Assembly: GCF_023276435.1 (NCBI RefSeq)
Contig: NZ_JALLPO010000005.1
Span: 186,001-250,000, forward strand
DNA length: 64,000 nt
Direction: 5' to 3'
Origin: Sphaerisporangium perillae
GTDB lineage: Bacteria > Actinomycetota > Actinomycetes > Streptosporangiales > Streptosporangiaceae
Under the pieces are notes generated by a model. It saw only the letters and a program-made list of their open reading frames with translations, made no database searches and was not told the origin of the DNA. Below are positions 35,551 through 44,347 of the stretch, piece by piece; position 1 is the stretch's first letter; each line of letters begins with the position of its first letter. A program made the position numbers and the translations under genes.

Positions 35551-35815
35551 GTGTGCCCTCAACTTAGGATCGTGGACGAATCGCGCCATTCTCCCGGAAG
35601 AGGTGGGTGTCTGGGTGTCTGGTACACGTGCTGAGCTGCCCAAGCGCCGCGTCGCTCGCCGCTTTCGCCCCTGCCTCCGACCTGTTACGCGATCTGCCGC
35701 TCAGCGGTCGGCCGGCTTTGGCCCTGGGGTCGCGACCAGCGCGGACCGCCCGAAGGAGGGCTCACGCCTCCGCCGGGGGTAGTGGCGATCCATCATCCCC
35801 CCGGCTCGCGCTTGG

Positions 35816-37192
35816 TCAGGCGGCGAGTTCGGCGTTCAGGTGGTCACGGAACTCCCGGACCATCACGCTGTCGGCATAGGGCTCCAGCCGCCCGGTGAAC
35901 CGCCGGATGAGATCCACAGGCCGGGCAGAGGTAAGGGTCTTTGTCAATGGAATGGCGGATCGCGCACTCGCGAGTGCCTGCTCCAGTTCGCCCATCTCGA
36001 GGTACGCCTCAGCGGCGTGTATCCGGTTGAACTGAACTGACCGGGGAACACGGTCACCGAACGCGGTCACAGCGGTCTCCGCGCACTCTGCCGCGCGCCG
36101 GTGCTCGCCCAGCAAGCGCCAGCAGTTACCCGTCTCGGCGCTGAGCTCCGCTTCCTCGAACCTGCTGGTCCACTCCGGATCCCGGTCGGTGGTGCCTCGC
36201 GCATAGGCGCGCTCGGCCTCGGCGACTAGACGCTCGACCTGGATAGCACTGTGTCGGTCCGCAGTATCTGCCGGTCGCGCCTCAAGGGCTGTCGCCCAGG
36301 CCTCCTTGACGAGGATCGTCGCCAGTACGCGCGGTGGCGCCTCAACCTTGCGCGCGGTGTCGACCGCCGCTCGCGCAAGCCAGACCGCCCAGGTGTGCTG
36401 CTCCAGATGGATCGCTTGCCGGGTGAGCGTTGCGAGCACCCAGACACCGGTCATAGGGTCGTTGCCCGCCTTGGCCAGCTGGAGCGCCTGGCCGAAGTGT
36501 TGCTGGGCCTGGCCGTGCTGGTTGACGTCGAAGGCGGTCCACCCGGCCATCCAGCTCATCCCTGCTGCCGCGCTCATCAGCTCCGCGCCCACCCGGTCGT
36601 CGTACCGCCCGCGCAGCAGCGGTGAGACGTTCTCGTTCAGGTAGCGGAGCACCACCGGTCGCACTAGCCCGGCCCCGAACCGCTGGTCCATCTGGCTGAA
36701 CGCCTTGCGGGCCTCGTTGATGCGCGCCACGTCCGCCAGCCCCACGGCCCGCCCCGGACCCTCGTGTGCGGCCGACGCCGCCGGGCTGCCGTAGTTCCAC
36801 GACACCAGCCACTCGGCCAGCGCCGAGGGCACGAACGGCAGAGCGGCCAGCAGGTGGCGCCGGGACGGGTCCATCTCCAACCTCCACAGATGCGCGGCGG
36901 CCTTCACGGTAGCCACCAGCGCCTCGCCCGCGCTGTCGGCGGCCGGCCAGGATGATGTCGCTCCGAAGGCCCACCCTTCTATCCACTCCTCGACGCGCAC
37001 CGGTTCGACCCCGAACGCGGTGGCGATGCGGGCCCGGTAGCAGGCCCGCACCCCTTGCTCTCCACGCTCCCAGCGGGCCCACGTCGTCGTGGCCACCCCG
37101 ACCGCCTCGGCTGCCTCCTCCTGGCTCATGCCGAGCCGCCTGCGCGCCCGCGCCAGTTCCGGCCGCCCCGCACACCGCCGCGCCTCGCCCAC
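35816..37192 (-). CDS. XRE-family regulator with helical repeat domain
   Basis: A 458-residue regulator: helix-turn-helix at about residues 12-65 (RRRLGMSQEEAAEAVGVAT; WARWERGEQG), then about 380 residues of TPR-like helices. This architecture is common in actinomycetes next to RsbW-like ATPases and peptide-maturation genes. The GTG start has AAGGAGG 5 nt upstream. It is divergent from the HATPase/radical-SAM/methyltransferase set and probably controls it through the 305-bp shared promoter region. Confidence 0.88.
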   Translation of the reverse strand: MGEARRCAGRPELARARRRLGMSQEEAAEAVGVATTTWARWERGEQGVRACYRARIATAFGVEPVRVEEWIEGWAFGATSSWPAADSAGEALVATVKAAAHLWRLEMDPSRRHLLAALPFVPSALAEWLVSWNYGSPAASAAHEGPGRAVGLADVARINEARKAFSQMDQRFGAGLVRPVVLRYLNENVSPLLRGRYDDRVGAELMSAAAGMSWMAGWTAFDVNQHGQAQQHFGQALQLAKAGNDPMTGVWVLATLTRQAIHLEQHTWAVWLARAAVDTARKVEAPPRVLATILVKEAWATALEARPADTADRHSAIQVERLVAEAERAYARGTTDRDPEWTSRFEEAELSAETGNCWRLLGEHRRAAECAETAVTAFGDRVPRSVQFNRIHAAEAYLEMGELEQALASARSAIPLTKTLTSARPVDLIRRFTGRLEPYADSVMVREFRDHLNAELAA

Positions 37193-37497
37193 GGTCGCCT
37201 CCTTGTGATCGGATGACTACACATTGTGACTATCACGACTCTGCCGCCGCCACCATCCCGGGAAAACGACCAGCAAGCGACCAGCCGAGCCGATTGCCCT
37301 TCCCTTGTCCGAGTGCACGGCCGTCGGTCGTTCGGCGAGCCCTTCCCGGCGCCCTCATCGGGAGGGCGTTCAGCAGGCGACCACCTGGGTGGGCTGATCA
37401 TCCAGGTCGCCGCGCACGGACAGGCATCGGCGTTCATATCCATCGCCCCGGGCCGTTTCCTGCTGTCACGGCAATCGACAGCGAATGGAGCGCCCCA
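37193..37497. other. 305-bp divergent promoter region
   Basis: It lies between the XRE regulator and the HATPase gene. The first 40 bp on the regulator side are AT-richer (CACATTGTGACTATCAC), fitting promoter/operator DNA. A plus-strand frame from 37226 is open but has no coding signature, and no RiPP precursor-like peptide could be recognised here. Confidence 0.5.
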
Positions 37498-38178
37498 ATG
37501 CGGCCGGTCGGCAGCGTCCCCCCAGGCACCCCCGAAGAGTCCGCACCGGCTCTGCCTCTGTGGCCCGGGCCCGAGGGAGGGCGGTCCAGAGCCGTGGCAG
37601 GGCCGGTCCGCACGCGGACGCTGGTGAGGCTGCTCCAGCCCGGCTCGGCGTCCCGCCGTGCCCGAGAAGTGATCCGGGAGGTGCTCCGGCGGGCCGGCGC
37701 GGACGACGAGGCCATCGCCGACGCCGAGCTGATCGTGGCCGAACTGGCGGCCAACGCCGAGTGGCACGCCCGCCCGCCGTACGAGCTGCGCGTCTTCAGC
37801 GAGGACGGCGTGCCGATCTGGTGCGAGATCGTCGATGGTGACCCCGACACCCACGAGGTCGCGATCGTCCTTGACCTGCTGCGCTCGGTCCGGGAAATCG
37901 GCCTGCCGTTGCTCGCCGAGAACGGCCGCGGCCTGCTGCTGGCCCATCGGCTCTCCGGCGGGAACTGCCACGTCCATTCCGTGACGACCTCGACCACCGG
38001 CGCTCCGGGCAAGGCCGTCGCCTTCGCCCTCCCGGCCCCGTCGAACGCCCGCCCGCTGTCGTCCCGCACACCGGCGGCGCATCCGGCATCCGCCGCCACA
38101 GGGCGGCCACCCCACCTCCATGCCGGCGTGGACGGCAACACAGCCGCCGGCGCCCCGAACCGGAAGGAAGATCGATGA
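37498..38178 (+). CDS. RsbW-like ATP-binding protein (HATPase)
   Basis: A 226-residue protein with an HATPase_c_2 core: N-box helix in VAELAANAEWHA, G-box NGRGLLLAHRLS. The usual NAxxHA is present as NAEWHA. Long disordered Pro/Ala tails flank the core. These proteins are anti-sigma-type kinases or ATP-binding partners of XRE/DUF397 regulators. The ATG at 37498 has GGAG 7 nt upstream. Its stop overlaps the radical-SAM gene start (ATGA), so they are co-translated. Confidence 0.85.
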   Translation: MRPVGSVPPGTPEESAPALPLWPGPEGGRSRAVAGPVRTRTLVRLLQPGSASRRAREVIREVLRRAGADDEAIADAELIVAELAANAEWHARPPYELRVFSEDGVPIWCEIVDGDPDTHEVAIVLDLLRSVREIGLPLLAENGRGLLLAHRLSGGNCHVHSVTTSTTGAPGKAVAFALPAPSNARPLSSRTPAAHPASAATGRPPHLHAGVDGNTAAGAPNRKEDR

Positions 38179-39053
38179 CCCTGCTTCACGAGCAGCACGC
38201 CGTACCGGCGACGCCGCCCCTGCTCTCCGGATGGTTCCTCGCGCTGGAACTCACCGGACGATGCCAGCTCGCCTGCGCCCACTGCTACGCCGAGTCCGGC
38301 CCGACGGGCGACCACGGCGTGATGTCCCTGGCCGACTGGCGCGACCTCCTCACCGACGCGCGCGCCTTGGGCGTGACCAGGGTCCAGTTCATCGGTGGCG
38401 AGCCGACGCTCCACCCGAACTTCGAGGAGATCCTGCGCCACGCGATCGACGCGGGCCAGACGGTGGAGATCTTCACCAACCTCTACCGTGTCCGTGACAC
38501 CTGGTGGGACCTGTTCGCCCGGCCCGGTGTGTCCCTGGCGACCAGCTACTACAGCGACCGGCCGGCCGAGCACGCGCGGATCACCGGCCGTCCGGACGGT
38601 CATGGCCGCACGCGGGCCAACATCATCAGGGCGGTGAACCTCAGCATCCCGATGCGGGCGTCCATCGTCGAGATCCTGGACGGGCAGCGCGTCGAGGAGG
38701 CCCGCACCCAACTGGCCGCCCTTGGCGTGACCCGGGTGCGCGTCGATCACCTGCGAGGGATCGGCCGGGGCGCCCGGGATCGGCCCGACGTGTCGCAGCT
38801 GTGCGGGCGCTGCGGACAGAGGCAGTTCGCCGTCTCCGCACAGGGGGACGTCACGCCGTGTGTAATGTCGCGGTGGATCACGGCGGGCAACCTGCGCGAC
38901 CGGTCTCTCGCCGAGATCCTCACCGGGGAGACGTGGCAGGGCGCCGTTGCGCAGGTGTCCCGGCGTGCCGGCTCTGGGTGCAATCCTGGCAGCGACAGTG
39001 ACGACTGCGCCCCGGCCTCCACCGAGGTGTGCAACCCCGCGTACGACGACTGA
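38175..39053 (+). CDS. Radical SAM protein with SPASM-like C-terminus
   Basis: A 292-residue enzyme. The 4Fe-4S cysteines are Cys30-x3-Cys34-x2-Cys37 (CQLACAHC); IGGEPTLHP is the GGE-type SAM motif. A SPASM-like auxiliary-cluster region follows (LCGRCGQRQF; VTPCVMS), then an odd acidic, Cys-containing tail (CNPGSDSDDCAPAS; VCNPAYDD). Such proteins often modify ribosomal peptides. The neighbours, a PIMT-like methyltransferase and an HATPase, resemble RiPP loci, but no precursor was found. GGAAGGAAG precedes the ATG. Confidence 0.88.
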   Translation: MTLLHEQHAVPATPPLLSGWFLALELTGRCQLACAHCYAESGPTGDHGVMSLADWRDLLTDARALGVTRVQFIGGEPTLHPNFEEILRHAIDAGQTVEIFTNLYRVRDTWWDLFARPGVSLATSYYSDRPAEHARITGRPDGHGRTRANIIRAVNLSIPMRASIVEILDGQRVEEARTQLAALGVTRVRVDHLRGIGRGARDRPDVSQLCGRCGQRQFAVSAQGDVTPCVMSRWITAGNLRDRSLAEILTGETWQGAVAQVSRRAGSGCNPGSDSDDCAPASTEVCNPAYDD

Positions 39054-39065
39054 TACCCGAAAGGC

Positions 39066-40208
39066 ATGACCATGGATTGGGAGCGCCACGCTGAGCGGCT
39101 TTCTGAGGCCGTGACGCATGCGTCGTCGCGCTGGCGTGGTCCGGTCGCCGCCGCGCCGCGCCATCTGTTCGTGCCCCGCTGGTGGTCACCGTCCAAGGAC
39201 GGTTGGGTGTTCAACGATGGCCAGGCCGACGTCGAGACGTGGATGCGGGCGGCCTACTCCGATCGGACGCTGGTGACCAGCGTGGCGGGGGCGCATGCCG
39301 ACCAGGCCCAGGAGAGCGACCGGCCGGCAGGCCGTCCCACCTCCTCCTCCACTCTCCCCGGCCTGGTGGTGCAGATGTTGCGTCACCTCCGGGTGTACGA
39401 CGGGGCTGACGTACTAGACGTCGGCACCGGTTCCGGGTACGGCTGCGCCCTGCTCGCCGCGCGACTCGGTGGCGAGCACGTGACCAGCGTGGACGTGGAT
39501 CCGTACCTGACGGCCGCCGCCGTCCACCGCCTGGAGCAGGCCGGCCTACGGCCCGAGGTGGCGACGATCGACGCGACAGGTCCGCTTCCCGGTGACTACG
39601 ACCGGATCGTGGCCACGGTGTCGGTCCGTCCCATCCCGGCGAGCTGGCTCGCCGCCCTGCGACCGGGCGGGCGGCTCGTCACTACCATCACCGGCACCAC
39701 CTTGATCATCACTGCCGACAAGAGCGAGGACGGCGGAGCGGTCGGCCGCGTCGAGTGGGATCGGGCGGGCTTCATGGCCGCGCGCCACGACGCCGGGGAC
39801 TACCCGTCGTCCCCGCACGCGTTGCCGGGCGAGCTCCGCGATCGCGAGGGTGACCACATCTCCGAAGGCCGGTACCCCGTGCTGGACGTGGTCGAGGCAT
39901 GGGAGGTGCGCTCGATGCTGGACGTGACCGTCCCTGGCATCGAGCACCACTATGAGGAGTACGACGACGGCCGGCGCAGTGCGTGGATGTCGCACAAGGA
40001 CGGCTCGTGGGCCCGGGCCACCGGCATCAAGGGCGAGGCCCCGATCGTCCACCAAGGAGGTCCCCGGCGGCTGTGGGATGCTCTCGACTCGATCCGCCAC
40101 CGCTGGGTCATGACCGGCAGCCTCCCTGTCCACGGTGCCCGGGTCTCCATCACCCCCGATGGCGTCTGCCACCTGAAGCGCGGCCGTTGGGAGGCCGGCA
40201 TCGCCTGA
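39066..40208 (+). CDS. PIMT-like O-methyltransferase (RiPP-maturation type)
   Basis: A 380-residue protein with the protein-L-isoaspartate methyltransferase core: RHLFVPRWW, LVTSVAG-type entry, then motif I VLDVGTGSGYG (about 117) and VTSVDVDPYL. A C-terminal extension of about 170 residues is typical of the PIMT homologues that act in graspetide, lasso and imiditide biosynthesis (aspartimide formation) and of the actinobacterial 'ATP-grasp peptide' methyltransferases. It follows the radical-SAM gene by 12 bp. True repair PIMT is less likely given the length and context. Confidence 0.85.
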   Translation: MTMDWERHAERLSEAVTHASSRWRGPVAAAPRHLFVPRWWSPSKDGWVFNDGQADVETWMRAAYSDRTLVTSVAGAHADQAQESDRPAGRPTSSSTLPGLVVQMLRHLRVYDGADVLDVGTGSGYGCALLAARLGGEHVTSVDVDPYLTAAAVHRLEQAGLRPEVATIDATGPLPGDYDRIVATVSVRPIPASWLAALRPGGRLVTTITGTTLIITADKSEDGGAVGRVEWDRAGFMAARHDAGDYPSSPHALPGELRDREGDHISEGRYPVLDVVEAWEVRSMLDVTVPGIEHHYEEYDDGRRSAWMSHKDGSWARATGIKGEAPIVHQGGPRRLWDALDSIRHRWVMTGSLPVHGARVSITPDGVCHLKRGRWEAGIA

Positions 40209-40381
40209 GACGGACTCGCTCGACGCGGGTGCTCATTCGGTCTCGCTTCGTCAGGCGATCCTGGGACCTGATGTGGCCAAGTTGAGCGTGATTCGGTTGT
40301 GAATGGCAGTCACGCGTGCTTCACTAGGTCTCATCGACCGGCGATCCGATCGGTCTCCCCCCGCTTCTCCAGGAGATCACC

Positions 40382-42748
40382 ATGGCCTCTTCCCCGGCCC
40401 ATGTAACGCTCCACGACATCGTCAAGGCCCGGCTGGCCGAATCCGGTCTTCCTGCCGAGGCCCAGGAGGCGGTGTTGGCGGCCCTTGGCGACCCGCCGCC
40501 GGAGGCGGCCGGTTCACTCGCCGGGATCTACTTGCGCGCGATCACGGTCGCGGGCTTCCGGGGCATCGGCCGGCCCGTCCGGCTTGAGCTGCCTCATGGC
40601 AACGGGCTCGTCGTCGTCACCGGACGCAACGGCTCGGGCAAGTCCAGCTTCGCCGAAGCCGTCGAGATGGCGCTGACCGGTCAGAACTCACGCTGGAACG
40701 CCAGGTCGCAGGTCTGGACGAGTAGCTTCCGGAATCTCCACAGCCAGGTGAACCCCGAGATCGAGGTGGACCTGCTGGTATCGGGTGAGTCCGAGCCGAC
40801 CATCGTCCGCCGGGAATGGACCGGGGCCAAGGTGGAGGACTCGGCGGCGTTCGTACGCCGGCCGGGACAGGAGCTCGCGCCGCTGAGCTCCTTGAACCTG
40901 GTCAACGCGCTGACGGCGTACCGCCCCTTCCTGCCCTACGCCGAACTCGGTAGCGCTCTGGACAAGCCCTCCGACCTGTACGACAAGGTCTCCGCGATCC
41001 TCGGGCTGGGCCCGCTCGCCGAGGCGTGCGCGGCGCTTCGCAATGAGCGGAACGTCCTCGACAAGAAGGTGACGGCGTCCCGCCAGGACCTTCTCCCGCT
41101 GCTCGGCGTGCTGGCCGATTTCGACGACCCGAGGGCGCGAGCAGTTCATACCGAGCTGAGCGAAAAGGATCCCGACCTCGCCCGGGTGGAGACCCTCGCC
41201 GCCGGTGATGAGGCCCACGGAGCGCTGCGGGCGCTGCGCCGGGTGGCGGAGCTGGTGGGTCCCGATCCGGAGGCCGTACGCGCGGCGGCGGAGCGGGTTC
41301 GTTCGGCCTCGCGTGCGCTGGCGGAGGTGCGGCGCGGTTCGGCGGAGGACGCCCGTGAGCGTGCCGAACTGCTGGACATGGCGTTGACGCATCATCGGCG
41401 CCATCAAGATGACCGGGCGTGTCCGGTCTGCGAGGCGCCGGACCGCCTCGATGAGGCCTGGGCCGTACGCGCACAGGAGGAGGTCACGCGCTTGCGGCGG
41501 GAGGCCGCCACGGCCGAGGCCGCCCGCGACGAGTCGAGGTCCGCTTGGGCCGCGGCACACCGTCTGATCGGAGATCCGCCCGCGGGACTGCCGGAGTCGC
41601 TCGCCGCGTCGTGGCAGGAGTGGCAGGCCTGCCGGGAAGGCTCGGACGTCGAGCGGTTCGCGGAGGTCGGCCTGCGGCTGGCGGAGGAGTACCGGCTGAA
41701 CAAGGAGGAGGCCGCCAAGCGCCTCGCCGACCATGACGACCGGTGGAGCGAGCCGGCCGGGGCGGTGGTGGCATGGTGCCGGCAGGCGCGCGAGGCCGCG
41801 GCGGCCAAGGTGCGGCTGCCGCTGATCAAGGCTGCCGACGCGTGGCTGCATGACGTGCACGACGACCTTCGCGCCGCCCGGATGTCCGCCCAGGGGCAGG
41901 ATGCCCGGATGTACTGGGCGATCATGCGCCGGCAGAGCAACGTGAGCCTGGGGGAGGTCCGGCTGGCGGGCAACCGCACGCAGCGCAAGGTCGAGCTCGA
42001 CGTGACCGTGGACGATGTGTCCGGCGCGGCGCTCGGCGTGATGAGCCAGGGGGAGTTGCACGCGCTGGCGCTCTCGCTGTTCCTGCCGCGGGCGCTGGCG
42101 AACGAGAGCCCCTTCCGGTTTCTGGTCATCGACGACCCGGTGCAGTCGATGGACCCCAGCAAGGTCGACGGCCTGGCGCAGGTCCTGGAGGCGGTGGCGG
42201 AGCGTCGGCAGGTGGTCGTTTTCACCCACGACACCCGCCTGGCGGAGGCAGTCCGCCGCCTGCGCATCCCGGCGACGATCCTGGAATTGCTGCGCAAGGA
42301 ACGTTCCGAGGTCGAGGTCCAGGTCTCCGACGACCCGGTCGAGCGGGCGTTGAAAGAGGCCAGGTCCGTTCTCGCCGACATCCGGCTTCCCCCGGGGGTG
42401 GCGCCGGCCGTGCTGCCCGGCATGTGCCGGGTGGCGCTGGAGAGTGCCTTCGTCGAGGTAGCACGGCGGCGGCTGCTGACCGCCGACACCGACCACGACA
42501 CGGTCGAGCGGCGCATCTCCGAGGCGCGCAAGTCGTCGGACATCGCCGCGCTGGCCCTCGGAGTCGAGTCCGGTGAGGTGGTCGGCCGGCTCAACCGCGA
42601 CTTCGGCGGCTGGGCCGGGAAGGTGTTCCGCGCCTGCAACAGGGGTGCCCATGAAGAGGGGGACTTCCAGGCCGACCTGCGCGGCAACGGGGACGACCCG
42701 ATCGGATACGTGACCAAGCTGGCCAGGCGCCTGCGGGAGGTGGGCTGA
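40382..42748 (+). CDS. Zinc-hook AAA/ABC ATPase with predicted C-terminal HEPN domain
   Basis: A 788-residue RecF/Rad50-type ATPase. Walker A is GRNGSGKSS at about 81-89, an ABC-like signature VMSQGELHALALS lies near 553, and Walker B FLVIDDPVQS near 580. The middle is coiled coil, with a zinc-hook CPVC near 346. The C-terminal 110 residues have R-x3-E (CRVALESAF, about 682) and R-x6-H (RACNRGAH, about 749), a HEPN-nuclease pattern. This architecture recalls RloC, where a zinc-hook ATPase gates an RNase. AGGAG precedes the ATG. The next gene shares the same C-terminal motifs. Confidence 0.87.
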   Translation: MASSPAHVTLHDIVKARLAESGLPAEAQEAVLAALGDPPPEAAGSLAGIYLRAITVAGFRGIGRPVRLELPHGNGLVVVTGRNGSGKSSFAEAVEMALTGQNSRWNARSQVWTSSFRNLHSQVNPEIEVDLLVSGESEPTIVRREWTGAKVEDSAAFVRRPGQELAPLSSLNLVNALTAYRPFLPYAELGSALDKPSDLYDKVSAILGLGPLAEACAALRNERNVLDKKVTASRQDLLPLLGVLADFDDPRARAVHTELSEKDPDLARVETLAAGDEAHGALRALRRVAELVGPDPEAVRAAAERVRSASRALAEVRRGSAEDARERAELLDMALTHHRRHQDDRACPVCEAPDRLDEAWAVRAQEEVTRLRREAATAEAARDESRSAWAAAHRLIGDPPAGLPESLAASWQEWQACREGSDVERFAEVGLRLAEEYRLNKEEAAKRLADHDDRWSEPAGAVVAWCRQAREAAAAKVRLPLIKAADAWLHDVHDDLRAARMSAQGQDARMYWAIMRRQSNVSLGEVRLAGNRTQRKVELDVTVDDVSGAALGVMSQGELHALALSLFLPRALANESPFRFLVIDDPVQSMDPSKVDGLAQVLEAVAERRQVVVFTHDTRLAEAVRRLRIPATILELLRKERSEVEVQVSDDPVERALKEARSVLADIRLPPGVAPAVLPGMCRVALESAFVEVARRRLLTADTDHDTVERRISEARKSSDIAALALGVESGEVVGRLNRDFGGWAGKVFRACNRGAHEEGDFQADLRGNGDDPIGYVTKLARRLREVG

Positions 42749-42749
42749 G

Positions 42750-43157
42750 ATGACGACGGCCTACACCCATCTGCTCGACGACGCGGACACGGTGCTTCGC
42801 TCCGCGAGCCGGGGGCCGTGGTCGCGGACAAGCGCGTTCCTGCTTCGCAAGGCACTGGAGAGCTGCGTACGCGAATTCTGGCGTCGCACCCAGCCGGGGA
42901 TGGAATGCTGCCGGATGCGGACGCAACTGCTGTGCCTGGCTCAGTATGTCGATGGGGCCACCGCCCGGCGTGCCTTCGGAGCGTGGGCCGCGCTCAGCGC
43001 AGCCTGCCACTACCACGGCTACGAGCTGAACCCGACGGCCGACGAGTTGCGTGCCCTCCACGACGAGGTGCGTGTCGTCGCCGAGCGTCTCCACCCGGCC
43101 GGGGCCTCGCTCGACAGCGAGTCGCCCGCCATGCGTACCGGCCTAGGCCGGATCTGA
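42750..43157 (+). CDS. Small HEPN-like helical protein, partner of the AAA ATPase
   Basis: A 135-residue, all-helical protein 1 bp after the ATPase stop. It repeats the ATPase's C-terminal signatures: LRKALESCVREFWRR parallels CRVALESAFVEVARR, and LSAACHYHGYEL parallels FRACNRGAHEE. It could be a stand-alone HEPN (nuclease or inhibitor) that pairs with the ATPase's own domain. The R preceding the His is missing in the second motif (AACHYH), so it may be catalytically dead, i.e. an antidote or structural subunit. Confidence 0.75.
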   Translation: MTTAYTHLLDDADTVLRSASRGPWSRTSAFLLRKALESCVREFWRRTQPGMECCRMRTQLLCLAQYVDGATARRAFGAWAALSAACHYHGYELNPTADELRALHDEVRVVAERLHPAGASLDSESPAMRTGLGRI

Positions 43158-43170
43158 TCTCGCAGTGTGG

Positions 43171-43369
43171 GGCGACGACCGGCGGCCAGTGCCGCCGGCG
43201 GGGGCGGGGCGAGGTGGCTCCGTTCAGGGGAGGGCGGGGGCGGTGCGGGTGAGGAGGAGGGCTACGTCGTCGTCCTGGCGGGGGAGGGCGGCGATGATGG
43301 TGTCGCAGGTGGCCTCCAGGGTGCCGCGCGGGGGAGGCGAGCGCCGCCTGCAGGGCCGCGATGCCGCTG
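43171..43369 (-). pseudogene. 3' fragment of the SpoIIE phosphatase gene (direct repeat copy)
   Basis: About 200 bp nearly identical to 45169-45365, the 3' end and downstream flank of the intact phosphatase gene. It encodes the last 45-50 residues (GTLEATCDTIIAALPRQDDD, then VALLLTRTAPALP), with a one-base insertion (GGGGGA for GGGGA at 43331) shifting the frame upstream. No start is present. The two copies bracket the genes at 43379-44875. Confidence 0.85.
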
Positions 43370-43378
43370 CTGTCACAG

Positions 43379-44320
43379 TCAGGCCGGTCGTCGTGGTGGG
43401 CGGCGTTGCAGGGTGAACCGGGAGGCCATGAAGCGCCACATGAGGTACAGCGTGGCCAGCGCCGCGATGAGCCCGCCGACCGGATAGACGGGAAAGCGGA
43501 CCACGGTGGCCTGCAGGGCGTGCGGCGGGAGCCCTTTGCGTGTGATGGCCACCGTGATGTGGCAGATGCATGCCGGCGGCGGGTCGGCCCACTGGGTGGT
43601 CACGGCGCGGGTGGAGCCGCGAAGGACGGTGAAGTCCGGGAAGGCGATCGCATGGCCTTCGGCGTCGGCGAGCAGGTTGTGGTCGGGGGCGAAGAAGTCG
43701 TGGTGCACGGTGCCGCTGTCTTTGACCACCGCGGTGAGGGTGATCGGCCCGCCGGGGCTGAACCCTTGGGTGTGCAGCCCGGCCAGGGTGACGGTGTCGC
43801 TCACCGCTCCGGGCACGGTGACCAGCAAGGGCACCGCGACCCCCCGGTTGAGCCGCACGTGCCCCTGTTGCTGCTCGGCGGGCACCAGGGACAGCAACGC
43901 CACCGCGTGCTCGCCGGGTTCGGGCTGGGCGGGTATGGTCAGGCGGACCGTCACCGTGCGCGCGGCACCCGGGGCCAGGTGGAAGTGCCGCGGAGCCATG
44001 CCGACCCAGTGCGCGGCCGAATACGGCGCGGCGGGCGGGTAGGACAGCGACCCGTCGGGATGCTGCTCCAGCGATGTCGCGGTCACAGCCACATCCACCC
44101 CCGCTCGCCCGGTGTTGGCCACCTGGAAACGCTGCGGGTCGCCGGCCTGAGACGGCGTGATGACCAGCCGCGTGGGACTCACCTTGAGCGAGAACGCCGG
44201 GACCACCGGCGCAGAGGGCCCAGGCTGCGCCCACGCCGACCCGGTCGAACCGGAGGTGATGAGCGAGCAGACGGCGCTCACCACCAGGCCCGCGGTGCGG
44301 CAGAACCGGACGGCGGCCAT
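43379..44320 (-). CDS. Secreted DUF916/WxL-interacting-like membrane-anchored protein
   Basis: A 313-residue exported protein: signal peptide (AGLVVSAVCSLITSG), a first beta domain of DUF916 style (FSLKVSPTRLVITPSQAGDP; FQVANTGRAGVDVAVTATSL), a second Ig-like domain, a C-terminal membrane span (VGGLIAALATLYLMWRFM) and a basic tail. It lies 27 bp from the next gene and the two likely act together at the cell surface, as DUF916 and WxL-like proteins do. ATG at 44320 is chosen over a GTG at 44335. Confidence 0.72.
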   Translation of the reverse strand: MAAVRFCRTAGLVVSAVCSLITSGSTGSAWAQPGPSAPVVPAFSLKVSPTRLVITPSQAGDPQRFQVANTGRAGVDVAVTATSLEQHPDGSLSYPPAAPYSAAHWVGMAPRHFHLAPGAARTVTVRLTIPAQPEPGEHAVALLSLVPAEQQQGHVRLNRGVAVPLLVTVPGAVSDTVTLAGLHTQGFSPGGPITLTAVVKDSGTVHHDFFAPDHNLLADAEGHAIAFPDFTVLRGSTRAVTTQWADPPPACICHITVAITRKGLPPHALQATVVRFPVYPVGGLIAALATLYLMWRFMASRFTLQRRPPRRPA

Positions 44321-44347
44321 CGCTGGTTCACGCACGAGTCCGGTGGC

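Noticed and set aside
37226-37627. Possible RiPP precursor ahead of the HATPase gene
   Set aside because: The frame has no ribosome site, no leader/core organisation and overlaps the HATPase gene in another frame.
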